Assembly (NCBI RefSeq): GCF_020520425.1
Contig: NC_079492.1
Coordinates: 66,889,671 to 66,953,670 of the forward strand
Source of the DNA: Spinacia oleracea
Taxonomy: Eukaryota > Streptophyta > Magnoliopsida > Caryophyllales > Amaranthaceae
Direction of reading: 5' to 3'
Length of the DNA: 64,000 bases
How positions within the stretch are numbered: the first letter of the stretch is position 1; each line of letters opens with the position of its first letter. Shown here one piece after another: positions 1 to 11,496 of this stretch. Under the pieces are notes generated by a model, which saw nothing but the letters and a program-made list of their open reading frames with translations, made no database searches and had not been told where the DNA came from. Made by a program: the position numbers and the translations under genes.

Positions 1-664
1 GATTCTAAGGTTAGGATGAACCCTAATATGGATTAATTTGCAATTGAATTCCTAATTCCCAAACTTTGATTAATTTATAATTCATTTATTGTAGGGTTGG
101 TTTTAATTATCAATATTTCACTAGAAATAGTATTTATTGAATGTGATTAGGTTTGCAATGAAGGTTGATTCTTAATCGACATAAGAACCCTACTTTAATA
201 TAAAGGAAATCACTATGAAAGTATTGATGGAATTTGTTAGGATCTTAGGATGCTATGCATAAAGTCTTTAGTTTGCATGAATCCATGAAAATAGGTAGGA
301 TTGCAATATTTGGGAAGCTATTGATTGATCGAAAGAAATCATTAGTATTATTAATTAGGGCGCATCTATCCTATGAATTATTTGTTAATCAATTAAGGGA
401 AAAGAGAATTGTTTGTTGAATTAATTCATGTTAGTGGGGATTCCTATACCTAGAATTGCCTTTTAATTCTTGATTTTAAATCTTGTTAGTCTTTTAATTA
501 CCTATTAGTTGATTTCTTCATCACTTATTTTGTTTGATTGTTTAGAATTAATTAAAGATAATTTGACTACTTTGAACCAATTAGTCCCTGAGGGATCGAC
601 CCTTACTTGCCCGACTACATAGTTAGGAGGTCCAGTTAGGTTATTATTTTTGTTAGGTACGCGA
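1..664. other. AT-rich stretch without a gene
   Basis: I see no open frame or domain here. The last 100 bases carry a 'ccctgagggatcgaccc' block and 'acgcgacacgcc', which resemble leader or LTR-proximal sequence of plant Ty3/gypsy elements, so this may be the 5' part of the retrotransposon relic that follows. That link is inference; no LTR boundary is visible. Confidence 0.3.
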
Positions 665-3461
665 CACGCCTATCAACCATCTGTCAAACCCCAATTACCA
701 ATGACCAAATTCAATTCTAGGTATGCCAGGAATTTTAGGCATATACCAGCTGATGTTAGAGCAGAAAAAATAGCCAAAGGCCTTTTTTATTATTGTGATC
801 AGCCTTTTGACAGGGGTCACAAATGCTAGTTTAAGGAACCCCAACTGTTTACTGTGGAGATATCTAGTTCTGAAACTGCATCAAGTCCAGTGAGTGATGA
901 GGATGTTCATGAGGAGTTTGAGGAAGACTTAGTAGGTGATCCTGTGTTGTCATTGAATGTACTGTCTGGTAATCAAACCATCCAAACCATGAGAGTCAAA
1001 GGAATGAAGGGCAGTAGGATGTTTCACATTCTTATAGATTCTGGAAGTACTCATAACTTCTTAGACCTTGAGTTAGCTAAGAAGATGGGATGTAATATTG
1101 AATTAATTCCATCTCAAGCAGTGACAATGGCTGATGGAAATCATTTAGCTTGTAAAAATATGTGCAAAGCTTTTAGGTGGGAGATGCAAGGAAACAGTTT
1201 TGTAGCTGACATGATGCTTTTATACCCTTTGGAGGATGTGATATGGTTCTGGGAGTACAGTGGCTGACTACTTTAGGGCCTATTTGCTGGGATTTTAAGG
1301 AATTGTGGATGAAATTTGGCCAGGGTAGTGATCAGTTGGTTTTGAAAGGAGTACATCCTCAAAAGGTGAAGGTTTTGAGTGGGGCACCTATTGCAAAGTT
1401 AATTGATAGTGTAGTTCAGTTGTGCTTACTACAAGTAAGAGATATGTCTTACATGGGAATTCAGACAGAGGATACACCTGTTAGTCCAGTTTTCCCTGAG
1501 TTGGAGGAACTGAAACTCAAGTACAGTGATATTTTTGCAGACCCTGAGTTGTTACCACCTCATAGGGGGGTGTTTGACCATAGTATTCCGCTGGAGGCTG
1601 ATGCTAGACCAGTTAACATTAGGCCGTATAGGTACCCCTTGAAGCAAAGAGATGTGATTGAACAATTGGTTCAGAAAATGTTAGACAGAGGGATAATTCA
1701 GAATAGTGCAAGCCCTTTTGCATCCCTAGTAGTGTTGGTGGGCAAAAAAGATGGTACTTGGAGGTTATGTGTTGACTACAGGGAATTGAATAATAGAACT
1801 ATAAAACACAAGTTTCCCATTCCTGTTTTAGATGAACTAATTGATGAATTGGCAGGAGCTACTGTGTTCAGTAAGTTGGATCTAAGAGCTGGTTATCATC
1901 AGCTAAGAGTGAGTGACAAAGATGTATACAAGACAGCCTTTAAGACACATACATGCTACTATGAATTCTTAGTTATGTCATTTGTTTTAACAAACGCTCC
2001 AGCTTCATTCCAAGGGTGGATGTATAGTATGTTTAAACCCTTGCTAAGGATATGTGTCTAGGTCTTTTTTGATGATATTCTGGTTTACAGCAGATCTCAA
2101 AAAGAACATTGGGAACACTTAGCCCAAGTATTGGAGCTAATGAGAGGAAATATGATGTTTGCAAAAAGTAGAAAGTTTAGCTTTGCTATAAAGAAGGTAG
2201 AATATTTAGACCACTATGTTTCTAAACATGGGGTTGAAACTGATCCATATAAGGTGTCAGTTGTGGATAGTTGGCCTGTACCCAAATCAGTCAAGGAGCT
2301 TAGAAGTTTTTGGGTTTAGCTGGCTATTACAGAAAATTTGTGAAACACTTTTCTATCATTAGCAAACCACTCACTGGTCTTCTAAAGAAAGAAGCTTTTG
2401 AATGCTCAGATAGCTCTGATCAGGCTTTCCTATTACTCAAAAAAGCTTTGGTGTCTGCTACTGTTTTAGCTGTTCCAGATTTCTCTAAGGTGTTTGTGGT
2501 AGAAACTGATGCTTCACAAATGGGAATTGGGGCAGTTTTGATGCAAGATAACCATCATGTGGCTTATATTAGTAGATCATTAGGACCTAAGTGGCAAAGA
2601 CTGTCAGTATATGAGAAAGAACTACTGGCAATTGTTTTTGCTATTCAGAAGTGGGAACAGTACCTGATGAGTTCCCATTTTATCATTAATACTGACCAGA
2701 AAAGCTTGAAATAGTTGCTTCAACAGAAAATATCTACCCCATTTCAGAAGTTTTGGTTATCTAAGCTGATGGGATTCAATTATGAGATTCAGTATAAGTC
2801 TGGAAAAGAGAATGTAGTAGCTGATGCACTGTCTAGAGTTCAAGGAGATGAAATTTTATGTTAAGCTATTTCTGTGATTGCTTCTGATCTTGATGCTCTC
2901 ATTAAGGCAAGTTATATGCTAGACAATAATCTACTGTCACTTCTGCAACCATTACAACAATCAACTGTTATAATTGATTACAATGTGGTGGATGGTTTAA
3001 TAAGAAGAAAAGGAAAAATTATTGTTGGTCCTGATACTAACCTAAGAAACAAGATTATCAACTAGCTTCACTCTGCTCCTGCTCCTGAGAGTGGTCATTC
3101 TGGTAGAGAGCTTACTATTAGAATATTTAAAGGTCTCTTTTATTAGAAGGGTCTCACTAAGGATATTAGGCAGTTTGTGAGACATTGTCATACATGTTAG
3201 ACTTCTAAGTATGATTCTGCAGCAACACCTGGCTTGTTACAACCTTTACGAATCCCAGAAGCTGTCGATTGATATCAGCATGGACTTTATCACTGGTCTT
3301 CCTAAATCAGCAGGCAAAGATGTGATGTGGACAGACTAAACAAATATGGTCATTTCATGTCTTTGGACAATGTGTTCAAATTGCATGGTTGGCCTAGGAG
3401 TATTGTAAGTGATAGGGATGTTGTATTTCTCAGACAACTCTAGAAGGGTTTGTTCAGTTTA
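665..3461 (+). pseudogene. Decayed Ty3/gypsy retrotransposon (gag end, protease, RT, RNase H, part of integrase)
   Basis: This is a broken gag-pol. In order one sees a CX2CX4HX4C-like knuckle (about 785-835, followed by a stop), an aspartic protease with DSGSTHNF (about 1037-1062), and reverse transcriptase with YRELNNRT and DLRAGYHQ (1780-1910). An FFDD catalytic box follows directly after a TAG stop (2059-2061). An RNase H start with DASQMGIG (about 2509), a 'VVADALSR' end (2815-2838), an HHCC integrase zinc finger with stops (3065-3205) and an integrase core fragment with SDRDVVFL (3408-3432) complete it. Frame changes occur near 1250 and 2310, with stops at 2059, 2319, 2712, 2862 and later. 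No chromodomain, LTR or PPT is seen, because the element is cut off in the integrase where an unrelated copia relic begins. The domain order (RT before integrase) fixes it as Ty3/gypsy; the lineage is not determined. Confidence 0.9.
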
Positions 3462-4303
3462 ATTACATGGTATCGAATTCCTCCTTTCTTCAGTTTAATA
3501 ACAATCTGATGCATAATGCCCATATTTTTGGCAATTATAACACTAGACATCGTTTGTTTTTCCACGTTCATTTAAGGTTTTTCCTCCTCTATGTGACCCT
3601 CTTCCATGGCCAAATCTCATTATTATAGTTACGAGGTTGATAGTTTCCACGGTCTCTACCACGTCCACGAAAACCGCCTCTTCGTTGGATACCTCTTTGC
3701 TCAATTAAAGTCAGCTTTGATTCAAGTGCCTGCTCTATCATAACAGGTCCATCATTTTTTTATAATTCTTTGTTCATGCACCTGAAACGATCCAAGAAGC
3801 TCTTCTATTGATAATGTATCACTCAACGACCTTGTAATCTTCAATCTTTTCACCATTCTGCTTTTGTTGGTTAACATTTGTAAGCAAACGAGAAAAAAAT
3901 CTGAGATTGACTCACTATCTGTCATTTTGATTTCCTCAAAATCACCTCGTAAAGCTTGTAACCTAATTTTCTGGACAGGCTCGACTCCTTTGAATACTAT
4001 AACAAGAGTATCCCATGCTTGTTTGCTTGTAGTTGCATTTGAAATTTTGATAAATGTTTCTCGGTCTAACCCGGCATATATAAAAAATAATGCCCTTTGA
4101 TCTTTTTTCTGAATTTCTTTTAATTCGGTTTTCTTTTCTTGGGTATATGAGACTTTTTCCTCATCTGGCGGTTCTTCAAAACCGTCGCTTACAACTTCTC
4201 ATAAATCTTGGGAACCAAATAATGATTTCATTTAAATACACCAATCTTCATATTGGTCTTTGGATAATTGGGGTACTTGTGGCTGAACAAAGTTGGTAGA
4301 CAT
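3462..4303 (-). pseudogene. Ty1/copia gag relic (UBN2-type gag plus zinc knuckle)
   Basis: The minus strand from an ATG at 4303 reads as a copia gag (UBN2 family). It begins with a 'STNFVQPQVPQLSKDQYEDW'-type N-terminus, and the conserved middle (about 4100-3860) includes 'ATTSKQAWDTL' and 'LQALRGDFE'. An Arg/Gly-rich stretch follows (about 3680-3630), then a perfect CX2CX4HX4C knuckle, CYNCQKYGHYASDC, near 3550-3510. Several in-frame stops and frame shifts make it dead. It stops just after the knuckle, where it meets the gypsy relic. On the right, about 35 bases upstream of the ATG, 'tttggtaccaaaaagc' resembles a degenerate tRNA-Met primer binding site, so 4340 onward may be a decayed LTR. 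Open frames on the plus strand here are shadows. Confidence 0.85.
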
Positions 4304-4427
4304 TTTTAAAAAATAACCTTGCTTTTTGGTACCAAATGTAGGAGTTATACAATTTACGAATTGCTAACTCAAATAATTTTAAGGATTATAAAAAGGAGAA
4401 AGAAATATGGATTACAACCCAAGATAA

Positions 4428-4906
<479 letters not shown>

Positions 4907-5685
4907 CAAAGGAAGAAACGATATGTGCCATAAAAGAGAGATTGAAACTAGTTTATACTCAAACTGAGTTAGCTGCTATGTCTCATTACTTTGTGAAAAC
5001 AGTTTATGAGAAAATCATTGGACCAAAACGTGTGATTCAGTGGGATAATATGGTGTGGAATAGGCTGAATATCCCTAAGCATAGATTCATATGTTGGTTG
5101 GCAGTGCAAGACAGGCTTCAAACCACTGCAAAATTGGCAAGATTTGGTGTTAGTAATACTGCAAGTTCCCTGATTTGTGGACAAGCTGATGAAGATCATA
5201 AGCATCTGTTCTTTGCTTGTCCCTATAGCAGCAGATGCATTAGTGCTCTCAAAGCTTGGTTAGGGATTACTTATTCCACTGGTAACCTGAAGCAGCTCAT
5301 GAGGTGTATTGCTCATGGCAGAATGTCAAAGTTTAGAAGGCAGGTTGGCTTTGCAATGCTAGCTGCTGCAGTGTATGTTGTTTGGTCAAGTAGGAATGGT
5401 TGTTTTTGGAATGCTTCCTTTCCAACTGTTCAGAATATGGTAGCTAGAGTTAAGCAAAATGTTAGAGATCGAATTTTGGTTGTTTTACCTAAACATGTAT
5501 CTAGGAGAGATAGCTTGTGGTTTGCTACTCTGTAAGATAGTTTTCTGTTTCTAGCTCTTTGATGGAATGGTCCAACCTAGTTGGTTTGTTTCATCCTTGA
5601 GTTAGTTTAGGTTGTAAATCTGTTTTGAGCTTAATATTATTCGATCTTGCTTGCCTAGCAAAAAAAAAAAATCAAAGGAAGAAAC
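4907..5685 (+). mobile_element. 5'-truncated LINE (L1-type) with 13-bp target-site duplication
   Basis: The insert at 4920-5672 is flanked by a perfect 13-bp direct repeat, caaaggaagaaac, at 4907-4919 and 5673-5685. It ends in a short poly(A) (5660-5671) directly before the right repeat. Only the last part of the LINE is present, as expected for incomplete target-primed reverse transcription. The surrounding sequence (4850-4906 and 5686 onward) was contiguous before insertion. Confidence 0.92.
4942..5535 (+). pseudogene. C-terminal fragment of LINE reverse transcriptase (zf-RVT domain)
   Basis: An open frame of 197 codons encodes the zinc-binding region found at the C-terminus of plant non-LTR reverse transcriptases. 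Recognisable motifs are 'VWNRLNIPKHRFICWL' (about residues 35-50), 'DRLQTTAKLARFGV' and a Cys/His cluster containing CGQADEDHKHLFFACP. The catalytic RT and endonuclease parts are missing because the LINE copy is 5'-truncated, so the fragment cannot move on its own. The stop at 5533-5535 is followed by about 125 bases of 3' UTR and poly(A). The intact frame suggests a fairly recent insertion. Confidence 0.88.
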
Positions 5686-6163
5686 TAGTTTCGAATAAGA
5701 GGTTTCTTTTGTTCTCCATATTTATTTTAGTTATTTGTTTATTTTTTTCCTGAAACAAAGAAACCTGGTAAATGAAAAAGTGGTTTCCTATGCTAGGCAA
5801 AATATTTGATGAATAAAAAGAGACCTATTTTCTTGGAAGGGATCTCTTATATTTCAATCAAAGAAACCTCTTTTCTAATATAATAGGTCTCTTTTATTAA
5901 GAAATCTCTTATTTTACAAAAGAGGTATCTTATTAGTAATTTTTTTGGCCGATTTTGAGGTATTGCAACGTCGAAAAACCTGATTTTGTAAGTTAATTTT
6001 TCACAAAAACCTGATTTTATATGGTGGTTTTTTACAAATTTCCCAAAGTAAAATGTGGTTTAAGATCCTTATTACAAAACGTAAGGCCTCGATCATCCTC
6101 TATTTATAAGAGTAAGACGACAAGGTGTTCTAAGCAATAGGAAAGCAGTAAAACATTGAAAAC
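5686..6163. other. AT-rich repeat-like spacer between LINE and copia element
   Basis: It contains several imperfect copies, in both orientations, of a motif around 'aagaaacctc' and 'gaggtttctt' (5698-5935), and a paired 'aaaacctgatttt' (about 5975 and 6007). It looks like part of an unclassified repeat. A TATA-like 'ctatttataagag' lies at 6100-6112. No coding sequence was found. Confidence 0.3.
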
Positions 6164-6571
6164 TGTTGGTGTACACACTCATGCTCTCAATGCTGATATG
6201 ATCAACTCAAGCTTACAACAATGCAGCAAGCAATTTCGTGCAGTCAAGCAGCAACAACTGCAGCAACAACTAACTGCATCAGCCTTCTAGAATGTTCAGT
6301 GTAACTGAATTCTGTTAGAGCTATTTGTTAGCTTCTGTTTCTGTTATAGAGCATGTTAGTTAGAGCTTGCTGATGTGTTAAATTTGAAGCACATTGATTG
6401 GCTCCAACACGTCACCTAATCATTGTATATAATGCCAATCATGCTGTAATCTTTATTCATTCAATAAGAAAACAATCTATCTCTCTTTCTTCCTCTCTTT
6501 CTCTTTGCATTTACTGTTAAGTTGCTTAGCAACTTTCAGTTTGTGATCAACCAAGAAGGTGATCACTAACA
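6164..6571 (+). repeat. Left LTR of the 5.3-kb copia element
   Basis: It begins TGTTGGTGTACACAC and ends GATCACTAACA. A TATA-like element, 'tgtatataat', lies at 6424-6433, followed by a pyrimidine-rich CT tract (6479-6505), which is the likely U3/R region and start of transcription. It matches the right LTR over its full length except for two substitutions. Confidence 0.96.
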
Positions 6572-6585
6572 TGGTATCAGGGCAG
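6572..6585 (+). other. Primer binding site (initiator tRNA-Met type)
   Basis: 'tggtatcagggcag' immediately follows the left LTR and matches the usual plant copia PBS complementary to the 3' end of initiator tRNA-Met (TGGTATCAGAGC) with one change. Confidence 0.9.
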
Positions 6586-6663
6586 TGACTAAGTCAGATC
6601 CTGCTATAATCCGTTCTTCTTTGCATATTCAATCAGCAAAACACTCAAAAAGGTCAATCAAGA

Positions 6664-9600
6664 ATGCCTGATCAAACAGATCTATCCCAGAATCCTAGTT
6701 ATGTTTACTATCTGAGCAACAATGATCTAAATGCTACAAAATTGGTGAATATTGAATTTGAGGGACAATTTTTCAATGATTGGAAACGATCTATGATGAT
6801 AGCTTTATCTGCAAGAAACAAATTGTGTTTTGTTGATGGAACACTAAATCAGCCAGCAATAAATTCTGCAAACTACAGATTATGGTGCAGATGTAATGAT
6901 TTGGTGATTTCTTGGATGTTAGATTCACTTGAACCTAAAATAGCAAGAAGTGTCTTGTATCTCAAGACAGCAAGAGCAATTTGGCTTGAATTGGCTGACA
7001 GATTTTGTAGAGAATCTGGTCCTCAATTGTTTTCTGTACAACATCAGTTGAGTGAGTTAACACAAGAAGAGGATGAAGGAATTGCTAGTTTTTACACTAA
7101 AATCAAGCTATTTTGGGACCAACTGGATGGATTAGAACCTCTGCCTACGTGTGTTTGCACTGGTTGTAATTGTAATCTCACACAACAACTTCTGAAAACT
7201 CAGCAGAATCAGAGATTGATACAATTTTTGATGAAATTAAACCAGAAATATGAGCATCCTAAAAGTGCAATTCTCATGATGAATCCCTTACCTACAATAT
7301 CTAAGGCTTATGGACTCTTACTCCAAGAAGAGCAGCAGAAAGAGTTGCACACTATCAGAAATCAATTGCAAACAACAGAATCTGCTGCATTTAGTGTCAA
7401 AAGGTTTGACAACAAGTTCTACAAGCCTCAATACAGCTCTAATTCTGGCTCTCAGATTACAACATCAACCAGGAATAATCTCTTTTGTGATCATTGCAAA
7501 ATGAGAAACCATACTGTTGACAAATGCTGGAAGCTACATGGCTATCCAAAAGATTTCAAGAATAAAGGAAAAAGGATTGCAGCAGCAGCACAGCTTGATG
7601 AAAGCTTCAACAAAGAAAATCAGAATGAAACAAATTCAGGAATGGTTCATGCCACTTTTACTGAAGATCAATACAGTCAATTGATGCAATACCTCAACAA
7701 TAATCAGGTTTCTAATCAAGTTGAGAATTCCAGCCCTCACTCACTTGGATTAGCAACAACTTCTCAGCACAAAGGTACTTTCTGTTTATTTTCCAATCTC
7801 AAGAAAAAATGGATTTTAGACAGTGGTGCTAGTGATCATATGTGTTCAGATCTGTCATTATTCAGTTCTTTTGAATCTGTGAATGATGCTCAGCATACTT
7901 TTACTATTCCTGATGGTTCAGAATTAACAGTTAAGCACAAAGGTGTCATTCATTTAGGTGGAAATATTACACTTAAAGATGTGCTGCATATTCCTGAGTT
8001 TCAGTTCAATTTGATATCAGTATCCAAACTTTGTTGTGATGATGGTTATTCTGTTTCATTCACAACTAATGAATGTTTACTTCAGGACCTTTCCAAGAAC
8101 AAGCTTATTCTGCTTGGTAGATTGGAGAAGGGATTGTACAGTTTAAGTGAAGATTTACTGGTGTCTAGCAAGAATAAGTATGCTCTCTCTACTGTTGGGT
8201 CAGTTGCTGTCCAAGAAGCCAAACTCTGGCATCTTAGGTTGGGACATATGTCATTTGGCAAAATAAAGGGATTACAAGGAGTTGATGTATCAGGATGCTT
8301 AGCTGAATCTTTCTGTCAGATATGCCCTTTAGCTAAGCAGGCTAGGTTTCCTTTCTCTAATAGTAGCATCAAAACAACTAGGCCTTTTGAATTAATACAC
8401 ATTGATGTATGGGGCCCTTACTCTATTCCTGATTCTTCTCATTGTAATCAGTTTCTTACAATTGTAGATGATCACACAAGGATGACTTGGACTCATCTTA
8501 TGAGAAATAAAACAGATTCTTTGAAAATCATGACTCAATTTCTTATTTATGTTGAAAATCAGTTTGGCTTAAAGGTTAAACATGTTAGATCAGACAATGC
8601 ACCAGATTTGACAGAAGGTAGCATGAAAGAGTTGTTTCAATCAAGGGGTATCCTAAACCAGAAAAGTTGCAGCTATACACCTCAACAAAATGGGGTTGTT
8701 GAGAGAAAACACAAGCACCTACTTGAAACAGCTAGAGCTCTTTCATTTCAATCCAATCTCCCTGATAAATACTGGAGTGAATGTATTCTTGTTGCTACTT
8801 ATCTCATTAACAGAATGCCCTTGAAAAGTATCAATTTCTGCACTCCTTATGAAAAGCTATTTGGTACAAAACCAGACTTGTCTCATCTAAGGGTGTTTGG
8901 ATGTCTTTGTTACATTACTACTGCAAAGACACAGAGATCAAAATTTGATCCTAGAGCTGATCCATGTGTCTTCATATGATATCCTTGTGATCAGAAAGCA
9001 TACAAGGTTCTTAATCTTGCTACTCATAAACTTGTTACATCTAGGGATGTTGTTTTTCATGAAAAACATTTTCCATATCATTTTTCATCTTCCCCCTATT
9101 CCACTTACAAAACCAAATTTTTCCTTCCAATTGTTACTGATATTTCAGATTCCTCTTCTCTTTCCATTGCTCAAAATGAAGAATCTCATATCTCTTCTCA
9201 TATCTCTTCTATTTCTACTCCTTTAACTTCTCCACTTTCTGCTCACAATTCTCCTTCTTCTATACCATCTCCTTCTTCCCCAGAAACTGTTCACACTTCT
9301 TCAGATCACAATCAACCTTGTGCTCCTCCTCCAAGAAGGTCCACTAGAGTACCAAAACAGCCATCTCACTATCAAGATTTTATTTGTTCAAAGCCAGTTA
9401 GACACTGGTGCAACCTTGTTGCTTTTGACCAATTACCTGACAAACAAAAGGTTATAATTGCAGCAAATATGGACTTGATTGAGCCCACCTCTTATTCTGA
9501 AGCTGCTGGTGATCATAACTGGGTTACAGCCATGGAAAAAGAGATTACAGCTCTCAACAACAATCACACATGGGATTTTGTGGTTCTTCCTAAAGGCAAG

Positions 9601-11148
9601 AAAGCAATTGGCTGCAAATGGGTTTACAGAATTAAGAAAAATGCTGATGGTTCTATTGAAAGGTACAAAGCCAGATTAGTGGCCAAGGGTTTCACTCAAA
9701 AATATGGTATTGATTACCATGAAACATTCTCCCCAGTTGTAAAAATGTCCACAGTTAGATGTCTAATTTCTATTGCTGCAAGCAGAAACTGGAAATTGTT
9801 CCAACTGGATATTAACAATGCCTTTTTACATGGCAATCTTGATGAGGAAGTTTACATGAAAGTTCCTGAAGGTGTCAATGCTCCTGTTGGACATGTGTGC
9901 AAGCTTACTAAGTCCCTTTATGGCCTCAAACAAGCATCTAGGCAGTGGTTTGCCAGACTTTTAGCTGAGTTGAAATCTCAAGGGTTTACACAGTCAAAGA
10001 ATGACTACTCTCTTTTCATCAAACATGATCTTACTGACATTACAGTGGTGGCTGTTTATGTTGATGATATTATCATCACAGGATCAAATGAATCTGTTAT
10101 TACTGCACTAAAGACTCATTTACATCAGACATTTAGCATCAAAGATTTGGGATTACTTAACTTCTTCCTAGGGATTGAAATCTGTCACACAACAGAAGGT
10201 TACATCCTTACTCAGAAGAAGTATACTAAGGAAATGCTCCATGATTGTGAACTGGATCTTTCTAAACCAGCAGTCACACCTTTCCCTTTGAATCTAAAGC
10301 TTTCTCCTGAGGGTGATCTTTATGCAAATCCTGACTTGTATAGATGCTATGTAGGCAAGCTAAATTTTCTCACCAACACAAGACCTGACTTGGCATTTGC
10401 TGTTCAATCACTTAGTCAATTCATGCATTCACCCAGAATTGATCACATTGCTGTTCTCACTCATACCTTGAGGTATGTTAATCACACTGTTGGTCAAGGG
10501 ATTTTGCTTAGAGCTACTGATAAACTCACACTCCAAGCTTTCTCTGATTCTGATTGGGTTGCTTGCCCTTCAACTAGAAGATCAGTAACTGGATATATTC
10601 TCTTGCTAGGCAATTCTCCTATTAGCTGGAAATCCAAGAAGCAAACAACTATATCTAAAAGCTCTTCAGAAGCTGAGTATAGAGCTATGTCACAAGCAGC
10701 TAGTGAAGTCTCTTGGATTGTAAGACTTCTAGAGGAATTGGGGGTCACTGATTTACAACCTGTTCAACTTAATTGTGACAATCAATCTACTCTTCACATT
10801 GCCACTAACCCTATTTTCCATGAAAGAACCAAGCATATTGAGGTTGATTGCCACTTTACAAGGGATAAAGTTCTTGAAGGTCTGTTACAACTCAGCTATC
10901 TTCCTACTCAGCACCAGTTAGCTGACATATTCACTAAGATTCTCCCTAGTCATCAACACAGAACTCTTTCTTCCAAACTTGGTATGACTCATGTTTCACC
11001 CATCCCAAGTTTGAGGGGGGGTGTTGGTGTACACACTCATGCTCTCAATGCTGATATGATCAACTCAAGCTTACAACAATGCAGCAAGCAATTTCGTGCA
11101 GTCAAGCAGCAACAACTACAGCAACAACTAACTGCATCAGCCTTCTAG
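6664..11148 (+). pseudogene. Copia gag-pol polyprotein interrupted by one in-frame TGA
   Basis: One reading frame of 1,495 codons carries all copia domains. These are a gag (Retrotran_gag_3/UBN2-like, about residues 20-240), a zinc knuckle CDHCKMRNHTVDKC (about 275-290) and protease DSGASDHM at 386. The GAG-pre-integrase HHCC region follows (about 520-565), then the integrase core with D, D and E motifs (about 580-690), RT with YVDD at 1132-1135 and RNase H (about 1290-1430). The frame starts at an ATG 92 bases after the LTR. A TGA at 8977-8979 (codon 772) lies where related elements normally have Gly in the 'VFIGYP'-type motif after integrase. Everything on either side stays open in the same frame, so this is one recent substitution that separates RT/RNase H from the start. 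The frame runs through the polypurine tract and 127 bases into the right LTR before its TAG. Confidence 0.95.
11008..11021 (+). other. Polypurine tract
   Basis: 'agtttgagggggggtg' directly precedes the right LTR. It is the second-strand primer site of the element, and here it also lies inside the end of the open reading frame. Confidence 0.85.
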
Positions 11149-11429
11149 AATGTTCAGTGTAACTGGATTCTGTTAGAGCTATTTGTTAGCTTCTGTTTCT
11201 GTTATAGAGCATGTTAGTTAGAGCTTGCTGATGTGTTAAATTTGAAGCACATTGATTGGCTCCAACACGTCACCTAATCATTGTATATAATGCCAATCAT
11301 GCTGTAATCTTTATTCATTCAATAAGAAAACAATCTATCTCTCTTTCTTCCTCTCTTTCTCTTTGCATTTACTGTTAAGTTGCTTAGCAACTTTCAGTTT
11401 GTGATCAACCAAGAAGGTGATCACTAACA
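11022..11429 (+). repeat. Right LTR of the 5.3-kb copia element
   Basis: A full-length 408-bp match to 6164-6571 with two differences (g to a near 11119, a to g near 11166). The last codons of the polyprotein frame lie in its first 127 bases. Confidence 0.96.
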
Positions 11430-11496
11430 AAAACCCAATCAGGAAGAAGCTTGTTAAGCTGTTAATTCTTGCATGATTCAACTTGCGGGTATTATA

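Larger units (their letters stand above)
6164..11429 (+). mobile_element. Young, nearly complete Ty1/copia retrotransposon
   Basis: A 5,266-bp element with 408-bp LTRs (6164-6571 and 11022-11429) that begin TG and end CA and differ at only two positions (near 6260 and 6308 in the left copy). The 5-bp target duplication aaaac lies at 6159-6163 and 11430-11434. A primer binding site starts at 6572 and a polypurine tract sits directly before the right LTR. The domain order gag-protease-integrase-RT-RNase H is that of Ty1/copia. With two differences in 408 bp (0.5%), standard plant rates would give an insertion age of a few hundred thousand years; this is an estimate. The single obvious defect is a nonsense codon at 8977. 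Confidence 0.97.

Noticed and set aside
3864..4299. Two plus-strand open frames
   Set aside because: They are shadows of the minus-strand copia gag relic, which has recognisable motifs.
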